A stretch of DNA of 64,000 nucleotides from NCBI RefSeq assembly GCF_014852005.1, contig NZ_JACVAU010000003.1, positions 186,001 through 250,000 on the forward strand, read 5' to 3'. The position numbers and the translations under genes were made by a program. The stretch comes from Pseudoxanthomonas sp. PXM03. GTDB taxonomy: Bacteria; Pseudomonadota; Gammaproteobacteria; Xanthomonadales; Xanthomonadaceae. Of the stretch, positions 35,298 to 43,975 are shown in pieces; positions within the stretch are counted from its first letter, which is position 1; each line of letters opens with the position of its first letter. The notes under the pieces were generated by a model. It had not been told where the DNA came from, ran no database searches, and was given only the letters and a program-made list of their open reading frames with translations.

Positions 35298-35927
35298 ATG
35301 ACCAAGACAACCCCGCGCATCATCGCCGCCAAGACCCTGGTCCATGCCCTGGCACTCACTCCGCTGGCGATCCTGTCCTGGCAGTTCTTCGACGTATGGC
35401 AGACAGGAAGCGATGCACTGGGCGCGGACCCGGTGGCGGAGATCGAGCACCGTACCGGCCTGTGGGCGCTGCGGCTGCTGATGGTGGCCCTGGCCATCAC
35501 GCCGCTGCGCCAGTTGACGGGCAAGGCCGTGCTGCTGCGCTTCCGGCGCATGCTGGGCCTGTACGCGTTCTTCTACGCCACGCTGCACCTGTCGGCCTAC
35601 CTGGCGCTGGACCTGCGCGGCTACTGGACGCAGATCTTCGAAGAGATCGTCAAGCGTCCCTATATCACCGTCGGCTTCACCGCGTGGCTGCTGCTGGTGC
35701 CGCTGGCGATCACCTCCACCCAGGGCTGGATGCGTCGGCTCGGCCGGCGCTGGGGCCAGCTGCACAAGCTCGTCTATGCGATCGGAGTGCTCGCCGTGCT
35801 GCACTTCTGGTGGCTGGTGAAGTCGGACATCCGCGAGCCGCTGCTGTATGCGGGCATCCTGGCCGCGCTGCTGGGGTGGCGCGCCTGGAAGAAGATCAGC
35901 CTGCGCCGAACAGCAACAGCGCGCTGA
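35298..35927 (+). CDS. msrQ: MsrQ haem-binding membrane subunit
   Basis: 209 residues with five or six transmembrane helices. Haem ligand candidates are seen in KTLVHALALTPLAIL, YATLHLSAYLAL and GQLHKLVYAIGVLAVLHFWW. The latter part, with KSDIREPLLYAGILAALL, is typical of the YedZ/MsrQ family. It passes electrons from the quinone pool to MsrP. The C-terminus overlaps the convergent FHA gene by 32 bases. Confidence 0.94.
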   Translation: MTKTTPRIIAAKTLVHALALTPLAILSWQFFDVWQTGSDALGADPVAEIEHRTGLWALRLLMVALAITPLRQLTGKAVLLRFRRMLGLYAFFYATLHLSAYLALDLRGYWTQIFEEIVKRPYITVGFTAWLLLVPLAITSTQGWMRRLGRRWGQLHKLVYAIGVLAVLHFWWLVKSDIREPLLYAGILAALLGWRAWKKISLRRTATAR

Positions 35928-36729
35928 GCGCGCCGGCCATCAGCAAGGCTGCCAGCAGCAGCCAGGGCCAACGCAACACGGATGATGACGACGCCGGGGC
36001 GATGTCGCCGGCTGCGGGTGTCGGCCCTGTTTCGTCCTGCTGCGCAGGCTCGTCCGACTTGGCGCTGGGCGCCCACGGCACCTCCAGCACGAAACGATGC
36101 TGTGCATCGAAGACGATCTGGTCGCCGGCCACGAGCAGCGCATCGCGCACCGCCACACCGTTCACCCGGGTGCCATCGGCGGATCCCAGATCGCGCAGCA
36201 GGACGCGTTCACCGCGCAGTTCGAGCCGGGCATGGCGCTCGGCGAACGCCGGGTCGTCCACGCGGATATGGGCATCGCGCGCACGTCCGACCACGCGCGG
36301 CTGCTCGAGGGACACACTCTTGCCGTGGTACTTGCCGCCCAGGCCCCGCAGCACCACACGGACATCGCCCTGGCCGGCGTCGCTTTCCCGCAGGTCCGCG
36401 GCCGACTGGTAGCCCGACTGCAGCAGCAGTTCCACGCCTTCCACGTAGACCGCATCGCCCGGACGCAGCACCGCCATCCGTTTCACCGGACGGCCGTTGA
36501 TGTGCACGCCCCGCATGCCGTTGGCCACCTGCAACCACAGGCCGCGCCGGTCCACGCAGATCTGCGCGAGCAGCGCACCCTGCAGCGCATCGCCGACACC
36601 GACCGTGCCCGCCGCTTCACGCACGATGCGGTGCACGCCGGTGGTGAGCGGCCGGTCGGGCGAAGGGCGATTTGCGAAGTGAAGTCTGAGGTTCTGCACG
36701 CCCCGCGAGCCTATCAGGTTGAGGCGCAT
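35896..36729 (-). CDS. Tail-anchored FHA-domain protein
   Basis: 277 residues. An N-terminal FHA-like region (about 25-105) contains GVHINGRPVKRMAVLRPGDAVYVEG. A canonical FHA domain (about 135-215) has RVVGRARDAHIRVDDPAFAERHARLEL, LRDLGSADGTRVNGVAV and GDQIVFD: the Gly-Arg, Ser/Ala-x-x-His and Asn-Gly signatures of phosphothreonine binding. After a Glu/Pro/Ser linker one hydrophobic helix closes the protein (WPWLLLAALLMAGALSALLLF). A tail-anchored phosphopeptide sensor; no Ser/Thr kinase or phosphatase is nearby. The start at 36729 excludes an unrelated in-frame extension. Confidence 0.82.
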   Translation of the reverse strand: MRLNLIGSRGVQNLRLHFANRPSPDRPLTTGVHRIVREAAGTVGVGDALQGALLAQICVDRRGLWLQVANGMRGVHINGRPVKRMAVLRPGDAVYVEGVELLLQSGYQSAADLRESDAGQGDVRVVLRGLGGKYHGKSVSLEQPRVVGRARDAHIRVDDPAFAERHARLELRGERVLLRDLGSADGTRVNGVAVRDALLVAGDQIVFDAQHRFVLEVPWAPSAKSDEPAQQDETGPTPAAGDIAPASSSSVLRWPWLLLAALLMAGALSALLLFGAG

Positions 36730-36797
36730 CCGGCAGCCCCGGCTTGGCACATGCCCATCACGCTGCGCAGAATAGCGCCGGACAAAGGGAGCCCCGC

Positions 36798-37073
36798 ATG
36801 GCCAGCATCGATATCCTGCACCCGCATTCCAAGTCGCCGAAGCAGGCGCGCAAGGCGGTCGAAGACGTGGCAAAGAAACTGTCCGAGCGCTTCGACATGG
36901 AGTACGGCTGGGACGGCGACACGCTGAACTTCAGCCGTTCGGGTGTGGACGGAAAGATCGCCCTGCTCGCCGACACGCTGCGCGTCACCGCCAACCTGGG
37001 CTTCCTGCTGTCGGCGATGAAAGGCCCCATCGAAGCCGAGATCCGTCGGGTCCTGAGCGACAAGTTCGACTGA
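36798..37073 (+). CDS. Polyhydroxyalkanoic acid system family protein
   Basis: 91 residues matching the small PHA-granule-region family: SIDILHPHSKSPKQARKAVEDVAKKL, then EYGWDGDTLNFSRSGVDGKI and a terminal helix GPIEAEIRRVLSDKF. These proteins occur next to PHA genes or phasins; their biochemical role is undefined. The ATG at 36798 follows aaaggga. It precedes an FFLEELY-motif gene and lies near a patatin and a phasin gene. Confidence 0.78.
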   Translation: MASIDILHPHSKSPKQARKAVEDVAKKLSERFDMEYGWDGDTLNFSRSGVDGKIALLADTLRVTANLGFLLSAMKGPIEAEIRRVLSDKFD

Positions 37074-37076
37074 ACG

Positions 37077-37802
37077 TCAGTCGCGGAACGGGTCGGGTTC
37101 GTCCTCGAACAATCGCTGCGACACGGCGCGCTCTGCCCGCTCGATGTCGCGCACGAAAGCCTTGCCGTCGCCGAGTGCGGCGAAGGCCGCGAATCCCCGT
37201 TCCAGGAATCCCTGTAGCTCACCCAGCCCGGTAGCCTTTGCCGGGCCGCGCGACAGCTTGAGCAGGGTGGCGACGCCGGGCGTCTTCACCGCTCGCGCCA
37301 GGCCCACTCCCACCTCGGCGATCAGGTCGATCTGGTGCCCGCGCAAGCGCGGCAGGCCCACCTCACGATAGGCACGCCCGTACAGTCCGGCGTCCAGCTT
37401 GCGGCGATTCGGCGCCAGCCGATGCAGCGCCTCGGCCATCCGCATGTCCAGCGCGTGCGTCAGCACGCCCAGTTCGATCCCGTGCGCCACGGTCTCCAGC
37501 ACGGCGCCTGGCAGCAGGCGCTGCATCATCGGCATCACCTTTGCGACATTGGCGTCGCGCTTGCTGAAGTCATGGTCGCCATAGACGTCGGTCAGGAAGA
37601 ACATCGCCGCCGCGCGCCGCGTCGGGTCGTTCAGGAAATGCTCGAAGCTGGTCTCCAGCCGTGCCGCCTGCCAGCGCCGCAGCTCCGGCAGCCAGCGCAG
37701 CCGATTGCGGGGCTCCTGCACCGGATCATGCAGGGCCTGGTGCCAGGCCAGGCGTCTGCCAACGCGTTCGATCAAGGGATTTCCTGAGGCCATGCCGGCC
37801 AT
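37077..37802 (-). CDS. FFLEELY-motif family protein, function unknown
   Basis: 241 residues, helical and soluble. The family hallmark is AAAMFFLTDVYGDHDFSKRDANVAKVMPMM, where FFLTDVYG replaces the usual FFLEELYG. LETVAHGIELGVLTHALDMRMAEAL and KTPGVATLLKLSRGPAKATG follow. The start could be 37802 or 37793; neither has a strong ribosome site. Divergent from the patatin gene by 78 bases. A longer frame to 37916 runs through the divergent promoter and is rejected. Confidence 0.7.
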   Translation of the reverse strand: MAGMASGNPLIERVGRRLAWHQALHDPVQEPRNRLRWLPELRRWQAARLETSFEHFLNDPTRRAAAMFFLTDVYGDHDFSKRDANVAKVMPMMQRLLPGAVLETVAHGIELGVLTHALDMRMAEALHRLAPNRRKLDAGLYGRAYREVGLPRLRGHQIDLIAEVGVGLARAVKTPGVATLLKLSRGPAKATGLGELQGFLERGFAAFAALGDGKAFVRDIERAERAVSQRLFEDEPDPFRD

Positions 37803-37880
37803 GATCCGGGGCCGCTGCGGGCGCCGCAACCCGGCGGCGGGTCGGCTACACTCGGGCGGCAAGGTCACCACGGGTAGTAC

Positions 37881-39125
37881 ATGCTTTCGATCCACAGTGC
37901 GCGGCGGCGGGGCCACAACGGCAAGATCGGGCTGGCCATCGCCGGCGGCGGTCCCATCGGGGGCATGTACGAGCTGGGCGCGCTGCGTGCCCTGGACGAA
38001 GCCCTCGACGGCCTGGACCTGACCCGGATGGACTGCTATGTCGGCGTCAGTTCCGGTGCATTCCTCGCCGCCGGGCTGGCCAACCGGATGGGCACGGCCG
38101 AGATGTGCCGCATCTTCATCACCGGCACCAGCGACGATGCGGAATTCCGGCCCGAAACCTTCCTGCGCCCGAATGTCGGCGAGTACCTGCGCCGTGCGGC
38201 CAGCCTCCCCGGCCTGTACGCCGACTGGCTGAACCGGCTGGTACGCAATCCGCGCCGCGCGACGCGCTGGTCCGACATGTTCCTGCGTTTTGGCGGCCTG
38301 GTACCCACCGGCATCTTCGACAACGAGGAAGTGGAGCGTTTCCTGCGCGACATCTTCAGCCGCCGTGGCCGCAGCAATGACTTCCGCACGCTCGACGCGG
38401 ATCTCTTCGTCGTCGCGGTCGATCTCGACAGCGGCGAGGCCGTGCGCTTCGGCGAGGAAGGCTGGGACGACATCCCGATCTCACGCGCCGTGCAGGCCAG
38501 CTCCGCCCTGCCCGGCCTGTATCCCCCAGTGGAGATCGGGGGCCGGCATTTCCTCGATGGCGCCCTGCGCCGGACCATGCATGCCAGCACGGTCCTGGAC
38601 CGTGGCATCGACCTGATGATCGGCATCAACCCGCTGGTGCCGTTCGATGCGAACCAGGCCACGCCCCAGGCCGACGAAGCCGAACAGGTGGGCCTCGCAA
38701 GCGGCGGCCTCCCGGCCGTGCTGTCGCAGACCCTGCGCACTCTGCTGCAGTCGCGCATGCAGATCGGCATGGAGAAATATCCGCATCGCTACCCGGATAT
38801 CGACCAGCTGGTGTTCGAGCCCAATTCGGACGACAGCGAACTGTTCTTCACCAATCTCTTCAGCTTCTCTTCGCGCCACCGGGTCTGCCAGCTGGCCTAC
38901 CGCAACACGCTGGCCGACCTGCGCAAGCGCGCGTCGGTGCTCAAGCCCATGCTGGCCGCGCACGGCATCCGCTACAACGAGGACATCGTCAACGACCGCC
39001 ACCGTTCCATCCTCGACGGGCTGGACGTGATGCCGCGGATGACCGAAACCACGGCGCGCCTGCGGCGTGCCCTGGACGACGTGGACCAGCTCGTGTCGCG
39101 GCATCGCGCGGCCCGTCGCGGCTGA
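37881..39125 (+). CDS. Patatin-like phospholipase
   Basis: 414 residues. The patatin catalytic features are present: oxyanion loop GLAIAGGGPIGGMYELGALRAL, nucleophile elbow CYVGVSSGAFLAAG (Ser about 56) and the catalytic Asp in GGRHFLDGALRR. The C-terminal half (about 260-414) is family-specific, with SSRHRVCQLAYRNTLADLRKR. Such proteins hydrolyse phospholipids or neutral lipids, or act as intracellular PHA depolymerases. Here a PHA-system protein and a phasin flank it, which favours a granule role. Confidence 0.85.
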   Translation: MLSIHSARRRGHNGKIGLAIAGGGPIGGMYELGALRALDEALDGLDLTRMDCYVGVSSGAFLAAGLANRMGTAEMCRIFITGTSDDAEFRPETFLRPNVGEYLRRAASLPGLYADWLNRLVRNPRRATRWSDMFLRFGGLVPTGIFDNEEVERFLRDIFSRRGRSNDFRTLDADLFVVAVDLDSGEAVRFGEEGWDDIPISRAVQASSALPGLYPPVEIGGRHFLDGALRRTMHASTVLDRGIDLMIGINPLVPFDANQATPQADEAEQVGLASGGLPAVLSQTLRTLLQSRMQIGMEKYPHRYPDIDQLVFEPNSDDSELFFTNLFSFSSRHRVCQLAYRNTLADLRKRASVLKPMLAAHGIRYNEDIVNDRHRSILDGLDVMPRMTETTARLRRALDDVDQLVSRHRAARRG

Positions 39126-39220
39126 TGTACTCACGGCCGCGTCACCGGCTGGTGTGAAAACTCTAGACAGCACGCCGATTCTGGCGCGCAATCCCCGACA
39201 CCACCCACCGACGGAACGCC

Positions 39221-39787
39221 ATGGCCACGCTGAAGAAATCCGCACGCAAGAAGACCGCTTCTGCATCCGCTTCCAAGAACGACAACCTGCAGGCCCAGGC
39301 CGAGCAGATGTCCAAGCGCCTGGGCGAATCCGCACAGCAGGTATGGCTGGCAGGCGTGGGCGCTTTCGGGCGCGCGCAGGCCGAAGGCACCAAGCTGTTC
39401 GAAACGCTGGTGAAGGAAGGCCTGTCGCTGGAGCAGACCACGCGCAAGGTGGCGGGCGGCAAGGCCCAGGCCATGCGCGATGCGATGGAGACCACCGTCG
39501 GCCAGGCGCGCGAACGCGCGTCGGATACCTGGGACCGTCTGGAGAAGGTGTTCGAAGAGCGCGTGCATCGCGCGCTGCGCCGTCTCGAGGTGCCCAGCCG
39601 CGAGGATCTGTCCGCGCTCATCGATCGTGTTGACGCACTGAATGCCCAACTGCGCACGATGGGCGGTGCACCGGCCACCAAGCCGTCCCGTGCCAAGCGC
39701 AGCACCAAGCCGGCCGTCAAAAAACCGGCGCCTGCCGCGAAGAAAACGCCCGCGAAACGTGCAGCGCGCAAGAAGGCTGCACCATAA
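39221..39787 (+). CDS. Phasin-family protein (PhaF/PhaI type)
   Basis: 188 residues. The phasin helix region (about 22-125) has SKRLGESAQQVWLAGVGAFGRAQAEG then LFETLVKEGLSLEQTTRKVA. The tail is a histone H1-like Lys/Ala/Pro repeat (KPAVKKPAPAAKKTPAKRAARKKAAP), which in PhaF binds DNA and helps partition PHA granules. A ribosome site ggaa/gaacgcc precedes the ATG. A terminator with a long loop follows. A shorter relative is encoded at 46231. Confidence 0.87.
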   Translation: MATLKKSARKKTASASASKNDNLQAQAEQMSKRLGESAQQVWLAGVGAFGRAQAEGTKLFETLVKEGLSLEQTTRKVAGGKAQAMRDAMETTVGQARERASDTWDRLEKVFEERVHRALRRLEVPSREDLSALIDRVDALNAQLRTMGGAPATKPSRAKRSTKPAVKKPAPAAKKTPAKRAARKKAAP

Positions 39788-39866
39788 GGTTGCATGCGCA
39801 TTTTCATGCGTATTTCTGAATAAAATTTTGTTGCGCGGCAACATCGAATGGCGTAACAATCATTCC

Positions 39867-39932
39867 AGCCCGCCAGTCCATCGAAGTTCGTTTGCTCCCC
39901 TCCCCTTACGGCTTCGGACTGGCGGGCTTTTC
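39867..39932 (+). terminator. Terminator after phasin gene, long loop
   Basis: 13-bp perfect stem agcccgccagtcc (39867-39879) / ggactggcgggct (39916-39928) with a 36-base loop and TTTT(C)TTT tail. The region before it (39788-39866) is AT-richer than the surroundings. Confidence 0.75.
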
Positions 39933-40030
39933 TTTGCCTGCCGCCCGGCGCGGGCACCCGCCAGCACAGACAGCCGTGGGTGCGGCCCGGTAGAATCGCG
40001 GGCCTAATAACAACAACGCACCCGCGACGC

Positions 40031-40981
40031 ATGTCCATTTGGCTCCTCGGTTTGGCGGTCACCCTTGTGACCGGTGCGGCAGCCACCGCCTATCTCTGGC
40101 TTGTGCGGCGCCCCAGCGACGAAATGTCCTACGGGCTGCATGCCCTGTCCGGATTGCGCTGGAGGGAATTCTCGAAACTCGTCCTTGCCGCGATGGCAGG
40201 CCGTGGCCTGGTCGAAACCGGCCCCGACCCCCAGGAGTCCCGCGAACCCCAGACGACCTTCCTGCTCGCGCGCGGCCAGGAAAAGTGGCTGCTCTCGTGC
40301 AAGCACGGTTCGGCCTACCGGATCGCCGCTGCCCCGGTACAGGAACTTGCGGCCAGCATCCGCCTGGGTGCGGCCAGCGGCGGCATCCTCGCCACCGAGG
40401 GCAAAGTGGAAAAGGAAGGCCGGGAGGCGGCCCAGGGCAACAACATCGAGTTGCTCGACGGGCCGCGGCTGTGGCCGGAAGTCCGACACCTTATCGAGCC
40501 GAGCCTGCGCGAGCAGATCGTGACCTATGCATCGGCACGCGCCAAACGGCATGTCGGCATCAGCTGGCTCGGGGCGGTGACGCTCGGTGCCCTCGCCATG
40601 GCGGGATGGGCCGGCAGGCAGGCGGCGGACACGAGCGTCGATGCACGGCCGGCAGCAACCGTGCCGGCACGAACGGTCAGCGCACCTGCACCCGCCACGC
40701 CTGCGCCGCAGGAAGCCTTCCGCGAACCGACGCAGGAAGAACTGGAAGCACAGATGCGCAGCGTGCTCCAGGCGCTGTCGAAAACCCCCGGCATTACCCG
40801 CGGCGTCTGGCAGACCAAGCTGACGCTGAGCATCGATCGCATGGGCAGCGAGAAGGAAATATGGCCGTGGATCTGCCTGGAACTGGAGCGCTACCCGGCG
40901 CTGCGCGCCACCCGCGTGCAGCTCAACCCGCCACCGGGCAGCAGCGAGCCGGTGCGCTGGCGCCAGTGCAAGACGATGTGA
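40031..40981 (+). CDS. Membrane-anchored Mrr-like restriction endonuclease-fold protein, probably inactive
   Basis: 316 residues. One N-terminal helix (WLLGLAVTLVTGAAATAYLW) and an Mrr-type fold (about 40-160) with LRWREFSKLVLAAMAGRGL, QEKWLLSCKHGSAYRI, SGGILATEGKVEKEGREAA and IELLDGPRLW. The usual catalytic Asp after the first strand is not evident, and the Q-x-K motif appears as SCK, so DNA cleavage is doubtful. A second helix near 185-205 (ISWLGAVTLGALAMAGWAG) and a C-terminal periplasmic region with a conserved-looking GVWQTKLTLSIDRMGSEKEI follow. Confidence 0.72.
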   Translation: MSIWLLGLAVTLVTGAAATAYLWLVRRPSDEMSYGLHALSGLRWREFSKLVLAAMAGRGLVETGPDPQESREPQTTFLLARGQEKWLLSCKHGSAYRIAAAPVQELAASIRLGAASGGILATEGKVEKEGREAAQGNNIELLDGPRLWPEVRHLIEPSLREQIVTYASARAKRHVGISWLGAVTLGALAMAGWAGRQAADTSVDARPAATVPARTVSAPAPATPAPQEAFREPTQEELEAQMRSVLQALSKTPGITRGVWQTKLTLSIDRMGSEKEIWPWICLELERYPALRATRVQLNPPPGSSEPVRWRQCKTM

Positions 40982-41062
40982 TTCCGCCGCGACACTTCGT
41001 CGCTGTGCGCCCGGGCAGCGCTGCAGGATGATCGTGCTGCCGTCGACCCACGTCCCGTTTCA

Positions 41063-41491
41063 ATGAACGATCCTGCCGCTCCTACGCCTTACGACCGCAT
41101 CGGCGGTGAAGCCTGCCTGCGCCGGATAACCCAACGCATGTACGCGCTGATGGACACGTTGCCGGAAGCCGCCGCCGTCCGCGCGCAGCATCCGGCCACG
41201 CTCGACGGCAGCGAGCAGAAGCTGTTCGAGTTCCTCAGCGGCTGGCTGGGTGGCCCACCGCTGTTCACGCAGAAGCACGGTGCTCCCATGCTGCGCGCCC
41301 GCCACCTGCCCTTCCGGATCGGCATGGAGGAAGCCAGCGGCTGGCTGGCCTGTTTCCATGGTGCGATGGTCGAGACAGTCGAAGACGCCGAGCTGCGTGA
41401 CTTCCTGTGGTCCCGGATCGAACCGCTGGCGCTGCATATGCGAAACATGCAGGCGGTGCCGTTGCGGTGGGCGGACCCCCAGGACGCGTAG
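41063..41491 (+). CDS. Group II truncated haemoglobin
   Basis: 142 residues. The 2-on-2 globin fold shows PYDRIGGEACLRRITQRMYALM, LFEFLSGWLGGPPLFTQKHG, the proximal histidine in RARHLPFRIGMEEASGWL and a Trp at the G-helix position typical of group II (TrHbO). It binds oxygen or nitric oxide and may aid redox or NO metabolism. The gene is short, monocistronic and convergent with the acyl-CoA reductase gene; a perfect palindrome lies between them. Confidence 0.9.
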   Translation: MNDPAAPTPYDRIGGEACLRRITQRMYALMDTLPEAAAVRAQHPATLDGSEQKLFEFLSGWLGGPPLFTQKHGAPMLRARHLPFRIGMEEASGWLACFHGAMVETVEDAELRDFLWSRIEPLALHMRNMQAVPLRWADPQDA

Positions 41492-41532
41492 AGCGGGGTT
41501 TGTTCCGCTGCTCCTGTGTCAGTGACGTGGCG

Positions 41533-41562
41533 GCATAGAGCCGAGCAGGCTCGGCTCTATGC
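41533..41562. repeat. SMAG-like palindrome, likely bidirectional terminator
   Basis: Perfect 14-bp palindrome gcatagagccgagc / gctcggctctatgc with a 2-base loop. The tagagccgagc core is that of the SMAG repeats of Stenotrophomonas maltophilia. It stands 42 bases after the haemoglobin stop and 7 bases from the acyl-CoA reductase stop. Confidence 0.83.
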
Positions 41563-41568
41563 AAAGCG

Positions 41569-43557
41569 CTACCAGTGCACGCCCCGCATCAACGACGCGA
41601 ACGCGATCTGCTCCTGGCTGGGCGCTGCTTCCTTCAACGCCTTGCGGTCGCCCTTGGCTGCGGCCGAATCCGGGAACAACTCGAACGCAGTGTTCATCAC
41701 CACCTCGTAGGCCTTCGGCGCCACGGCGTTGACCAGCGCCGCGAAGATGCCCAGGCGCGTGGCGATGCGGCTTGGCTTCTCGATGATGGCCTTCACCAGC
41801 AGGTCGGCCGCCTCCTCCGGCGACAGCGTCGGCACGCTGTCGTACATCTTGGTCGGCGCGATCATCGGCGTCTTCACCAGCGGCATGTTGATGGTGGTGA
41901 AGCTGATGCCCTTGCCCGACAGCTCGCCCTGCGCGCAGCGGCTGAACGCATCCAGCGCCGCCTTCGATGCGACGTAGGCAGAGAAACGCGGTGAATTGGC
42001 CAGCACGCCGATGGAACTGATGTTGATGATGTGGCCCTTGCGACGCTCGGTCATCTTGGGCAGGAAGCCCATGATCAGGCGGATGCTGCCGAAATAGTTC
42101 AGCTGCATCGTGCGCTCGAAATCGTGGAAGCGGTCGTAGCTGGCCTCGATGGAACGGCGGATCGAGCGACCCGCATTGTTGATCAGGATGTCCACATGGC
42201 CATGCTCGTCCAGCACGGTCTTCACCAGCCGGTCGCAATCGGCCATGTCGGCCAGGTCGGCGGTGTATGCGAACACCTTGCCGCCCGCCTTCTTCATGTC
42301 GTCGCGGGCCTTGAACAATTCTTCCTCGCCACGCGCCACGATGATCGTGGTGGCACCGGCTTCTGCCACGCGTTGCGCCGTCGACAAGCCGATGCCGGAC
42401 GAGCCGCCGGTGATCACCACCACCTTGTTGCGCACCTTGCCCTTCAGCGAGCGGTCGATGAACAGGTCCGGATCGAGGTGGCGCTCCCAGTAATCCCACA
42501 GGCGCCAGGCGTAGTCGTCCAGGCGCGGCACGGCGATGCCGCTACCCTTCAGCGCCCGCTCGGTCTCGCGGCTGTCGAAGCGCGTCGGATAGGTGATGAA
42601 CTTCAACACTTCCTTCGGGATCTTGAAGTCGCGCAGCAGCATGCCGATGAAACGGCGTACCGGCGGCAGGTTGCCGACCGCCGCGCGGATCCCGCTGGGG
42701 ACGAAGGCGAACATGCGCGCATCCAGGCGCATCGTCATTTCCGGCGCATGGCCGGCGCGGGCGAAGGTGTTCAGCACCTCACCCACGCGCATCGGTTCCG
42801 GATCGGTCAGATGGAACGTGTGTCCGTCCAGCTTCGGCTTGTGCGCGATGTGGTCCATCGCATCGGCCACGAAATCCACCGGCACGATATTGATGCGCCC
42901 ACCCTCGATGCCGAGCACCGGCATCCACGGTGGCAGCAGTTCGCGTAGTTTCTTGATCAGGGTGAAGAAGTAGTACGGGCCGTCGATCTTGTCGATCTCG
43001 CCGGTCTTCGAATGGCCCACCACCATGCCCGGACGGTAGATGCGCCATTTGATGCGCTTCTCGTTGCGCACCAGCCCCTCGGATTCGTGCTTGGTGCGCA
43101 GGTAGGGATCATCCAGTCCTTCGGCTTCCTCGAACATGTCCTCGCGGAAGATGCCCGGATACAGCCCGGCCGCCGCGATGGAACTGGTGTGGTGGAAGCA
43201 CCCGGCCTTCAGTGCGGCGGCCAGATCGAGCGCATGCTGGGTGCCGTCGATGTTGGCGGCCTGTTGCGCTTCGCGGGTCGCGGTCAGGTCATAGATGGCC
43301 GCCAGATGGAAGAAGTGCTTCACCTTGCCGGTCAGTGCACGCAGCTGGGCAGGCGTCAGGCCGCACTTTGGCTTGGTCATGTCGCCGTGCACCACGGACA
43401 CGCGCTTCATGTCCCAGCCGGCCTTCTTCGCGATGGCGTCGAACTTCTTCTGCGAGTCCTTGCGGACCAGCACGTGGACCGTCCCGCTGCGCTTGAGGAG
43501 ATTGCCGACCAGGTAACGGCCAATGAATCCTGTGGCGCCCGTGACGAAATAGCTCAT
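41569..43557 (-). CDS. Two-domain fatty acyl-CoA reductase
   Basis: 662 residues. The N-terminal extended SDR domain (about 1-365) starts YFVTGATGFIGRYLVGNLLKR and has YLRTKHESEGLV with YFFTLIKKLRELLPPWMP. The C-terminal classical SDR domain (about 375-640) has VVVITGGSSGIGLSTAQRVAE, ILINNAGRSIRR and SAYVASKAALDAFSRCA. The total length and both domains match the Marinobacter aquaeolei fatty acyl-CoA reductase of the Maqu_2507 type, which reduces acyl-CoA or acyl-ACP to fatty alcohol with NADPH. Simple 'SDR family' annotation would miss this. The ATG at 43557 gives the family N-terminus. An acyl-CoA-binding protein gene lies 152 bases away in divergent orientation. Confidence 0.88.
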   Translation of the reverse strand: MSYFVTGATGFIGRYLVGNLLKRSGTVHVLVRKDSQKKFDAIAKKAGWDMKRVSVVHGDMTKPKCGLTPAQLRALTGKVKHFFHLAAIYDLTATREAQQAANIDGTQHALDLAAALKAGCFHHTSSIAAAGLYPGIFREDMFEEAEGLDDPYLRTKHESEGLVRNEKRIKWRIYRPGMVVGHSKTGEIDKIDGPYYFFTLIKKLRELLPPWMPVLGIEGGRINIVPVDFVADAMDHIAHKPKLDGHTFHLTDPEPMRVGEVLNTFARAGHAPEMTMRLDARMFAFVPSGIRAAVGNLPPVRRFIGMLLRDFKIPKEVLKFITYPTRFDSRETERALKGSGIAVPRLDDYAWRLWDYWERHLDPDLFIDRSLKGKVRNKVVVITGGSSGIGLSTAQRVAEAGATTIIVARGEEELFKARDDMKKAGGKVFAYTADLADMADCDRLVKTVLDEHGHVDILINNAGRSIRRSIEASYDRFHDFERTMQLNYFGSIRLIMGFLPKMTERRKGHIINISSIGVLANSPRFSAYVASKAALDAFSRCAQGELSGKGISFTTINMPLVKTPMIAPTKMYDSVPTLSPEEAADLLVKAIIEKPSRIATRLGIFAALVNAVAPKAYEVVMNTAFELFPDSAAAKGDRKALKEAAPSQEQIAFASLMRGVHW

Positions 43558-43709
43558 GACGACCCCTATCCTCAAGTTGTATGGGCGAGCCCCTCCGACT
43601 GCCCTGCGGCCTAACTTGCCAGAGCCGCCCAGATTCGACAATCCCGTCACGCATTGACCGCTTCCACCACCCGTGGTGTGATGGCCTGGATCACTGGGAG
43701 GGATCATCC

Positions 43710-43967
43710 ATGGCAGACCTCAAGAGCGCGTTCGACCAGGCATCCAAGGACATCCAGACGCTGTCCGAGCGCCCGGACAACGACACGTTGCTGCGGCTTT
43801 ACGGCCTTTACAAACAAGGCGCAGAAGGTGATGTGAAGGGTGACAAGCCGGGTTTCTTCGACTTCGTCGGTACCGCCAAGTACGAAGCCTGGGCCAAGCT
43901 CAAGGGCACGGCGCAGGAAGACGCACAGAAGAAGTACGTGGACCTGGTGAAGAAGCTGCTGGCCTGA
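43710..43967 (+). CDS. Acyl-CoA-binding protein
   Basis: 85 residues, the eukaryotic-like ACBP four-helix fold: SAFDQASKDIQTL, then DTLLRLYGLYKQGAEGDV, PGFFDFVGTAKYEAWAKLKG and a final helix. The conserved YGLYKQ, K-W-x-A-W segments bind the acyl chain and CoA phosphate. It carries long-chain acyl-CoA in the cytosol. The ATG at 43710 follows ggagggatc. It probably shares its transcript with the TetR gene (8 bases downstream) and is divergent from the acyl-CoA reductase, to which it may supply substrate. Confidence 0.93.
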   Translation: MADLKSAFDQASKDIQTLSERPDNDTLLRLYGLYKQGAEGDVKGDKPGFFDFVGTAKYEAWAKLKGTAQEDAQKKYVDLVKKLLA

Positions 43968-43975
43968 AGCCCGAC

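Noticed and set aside
41569-43557. Two fused or frameshifted short-chain dehydrogenases
   Set aside because: A single intact frame of 662 codons with both domains is the normal form of this acyl-CoA reductase family.
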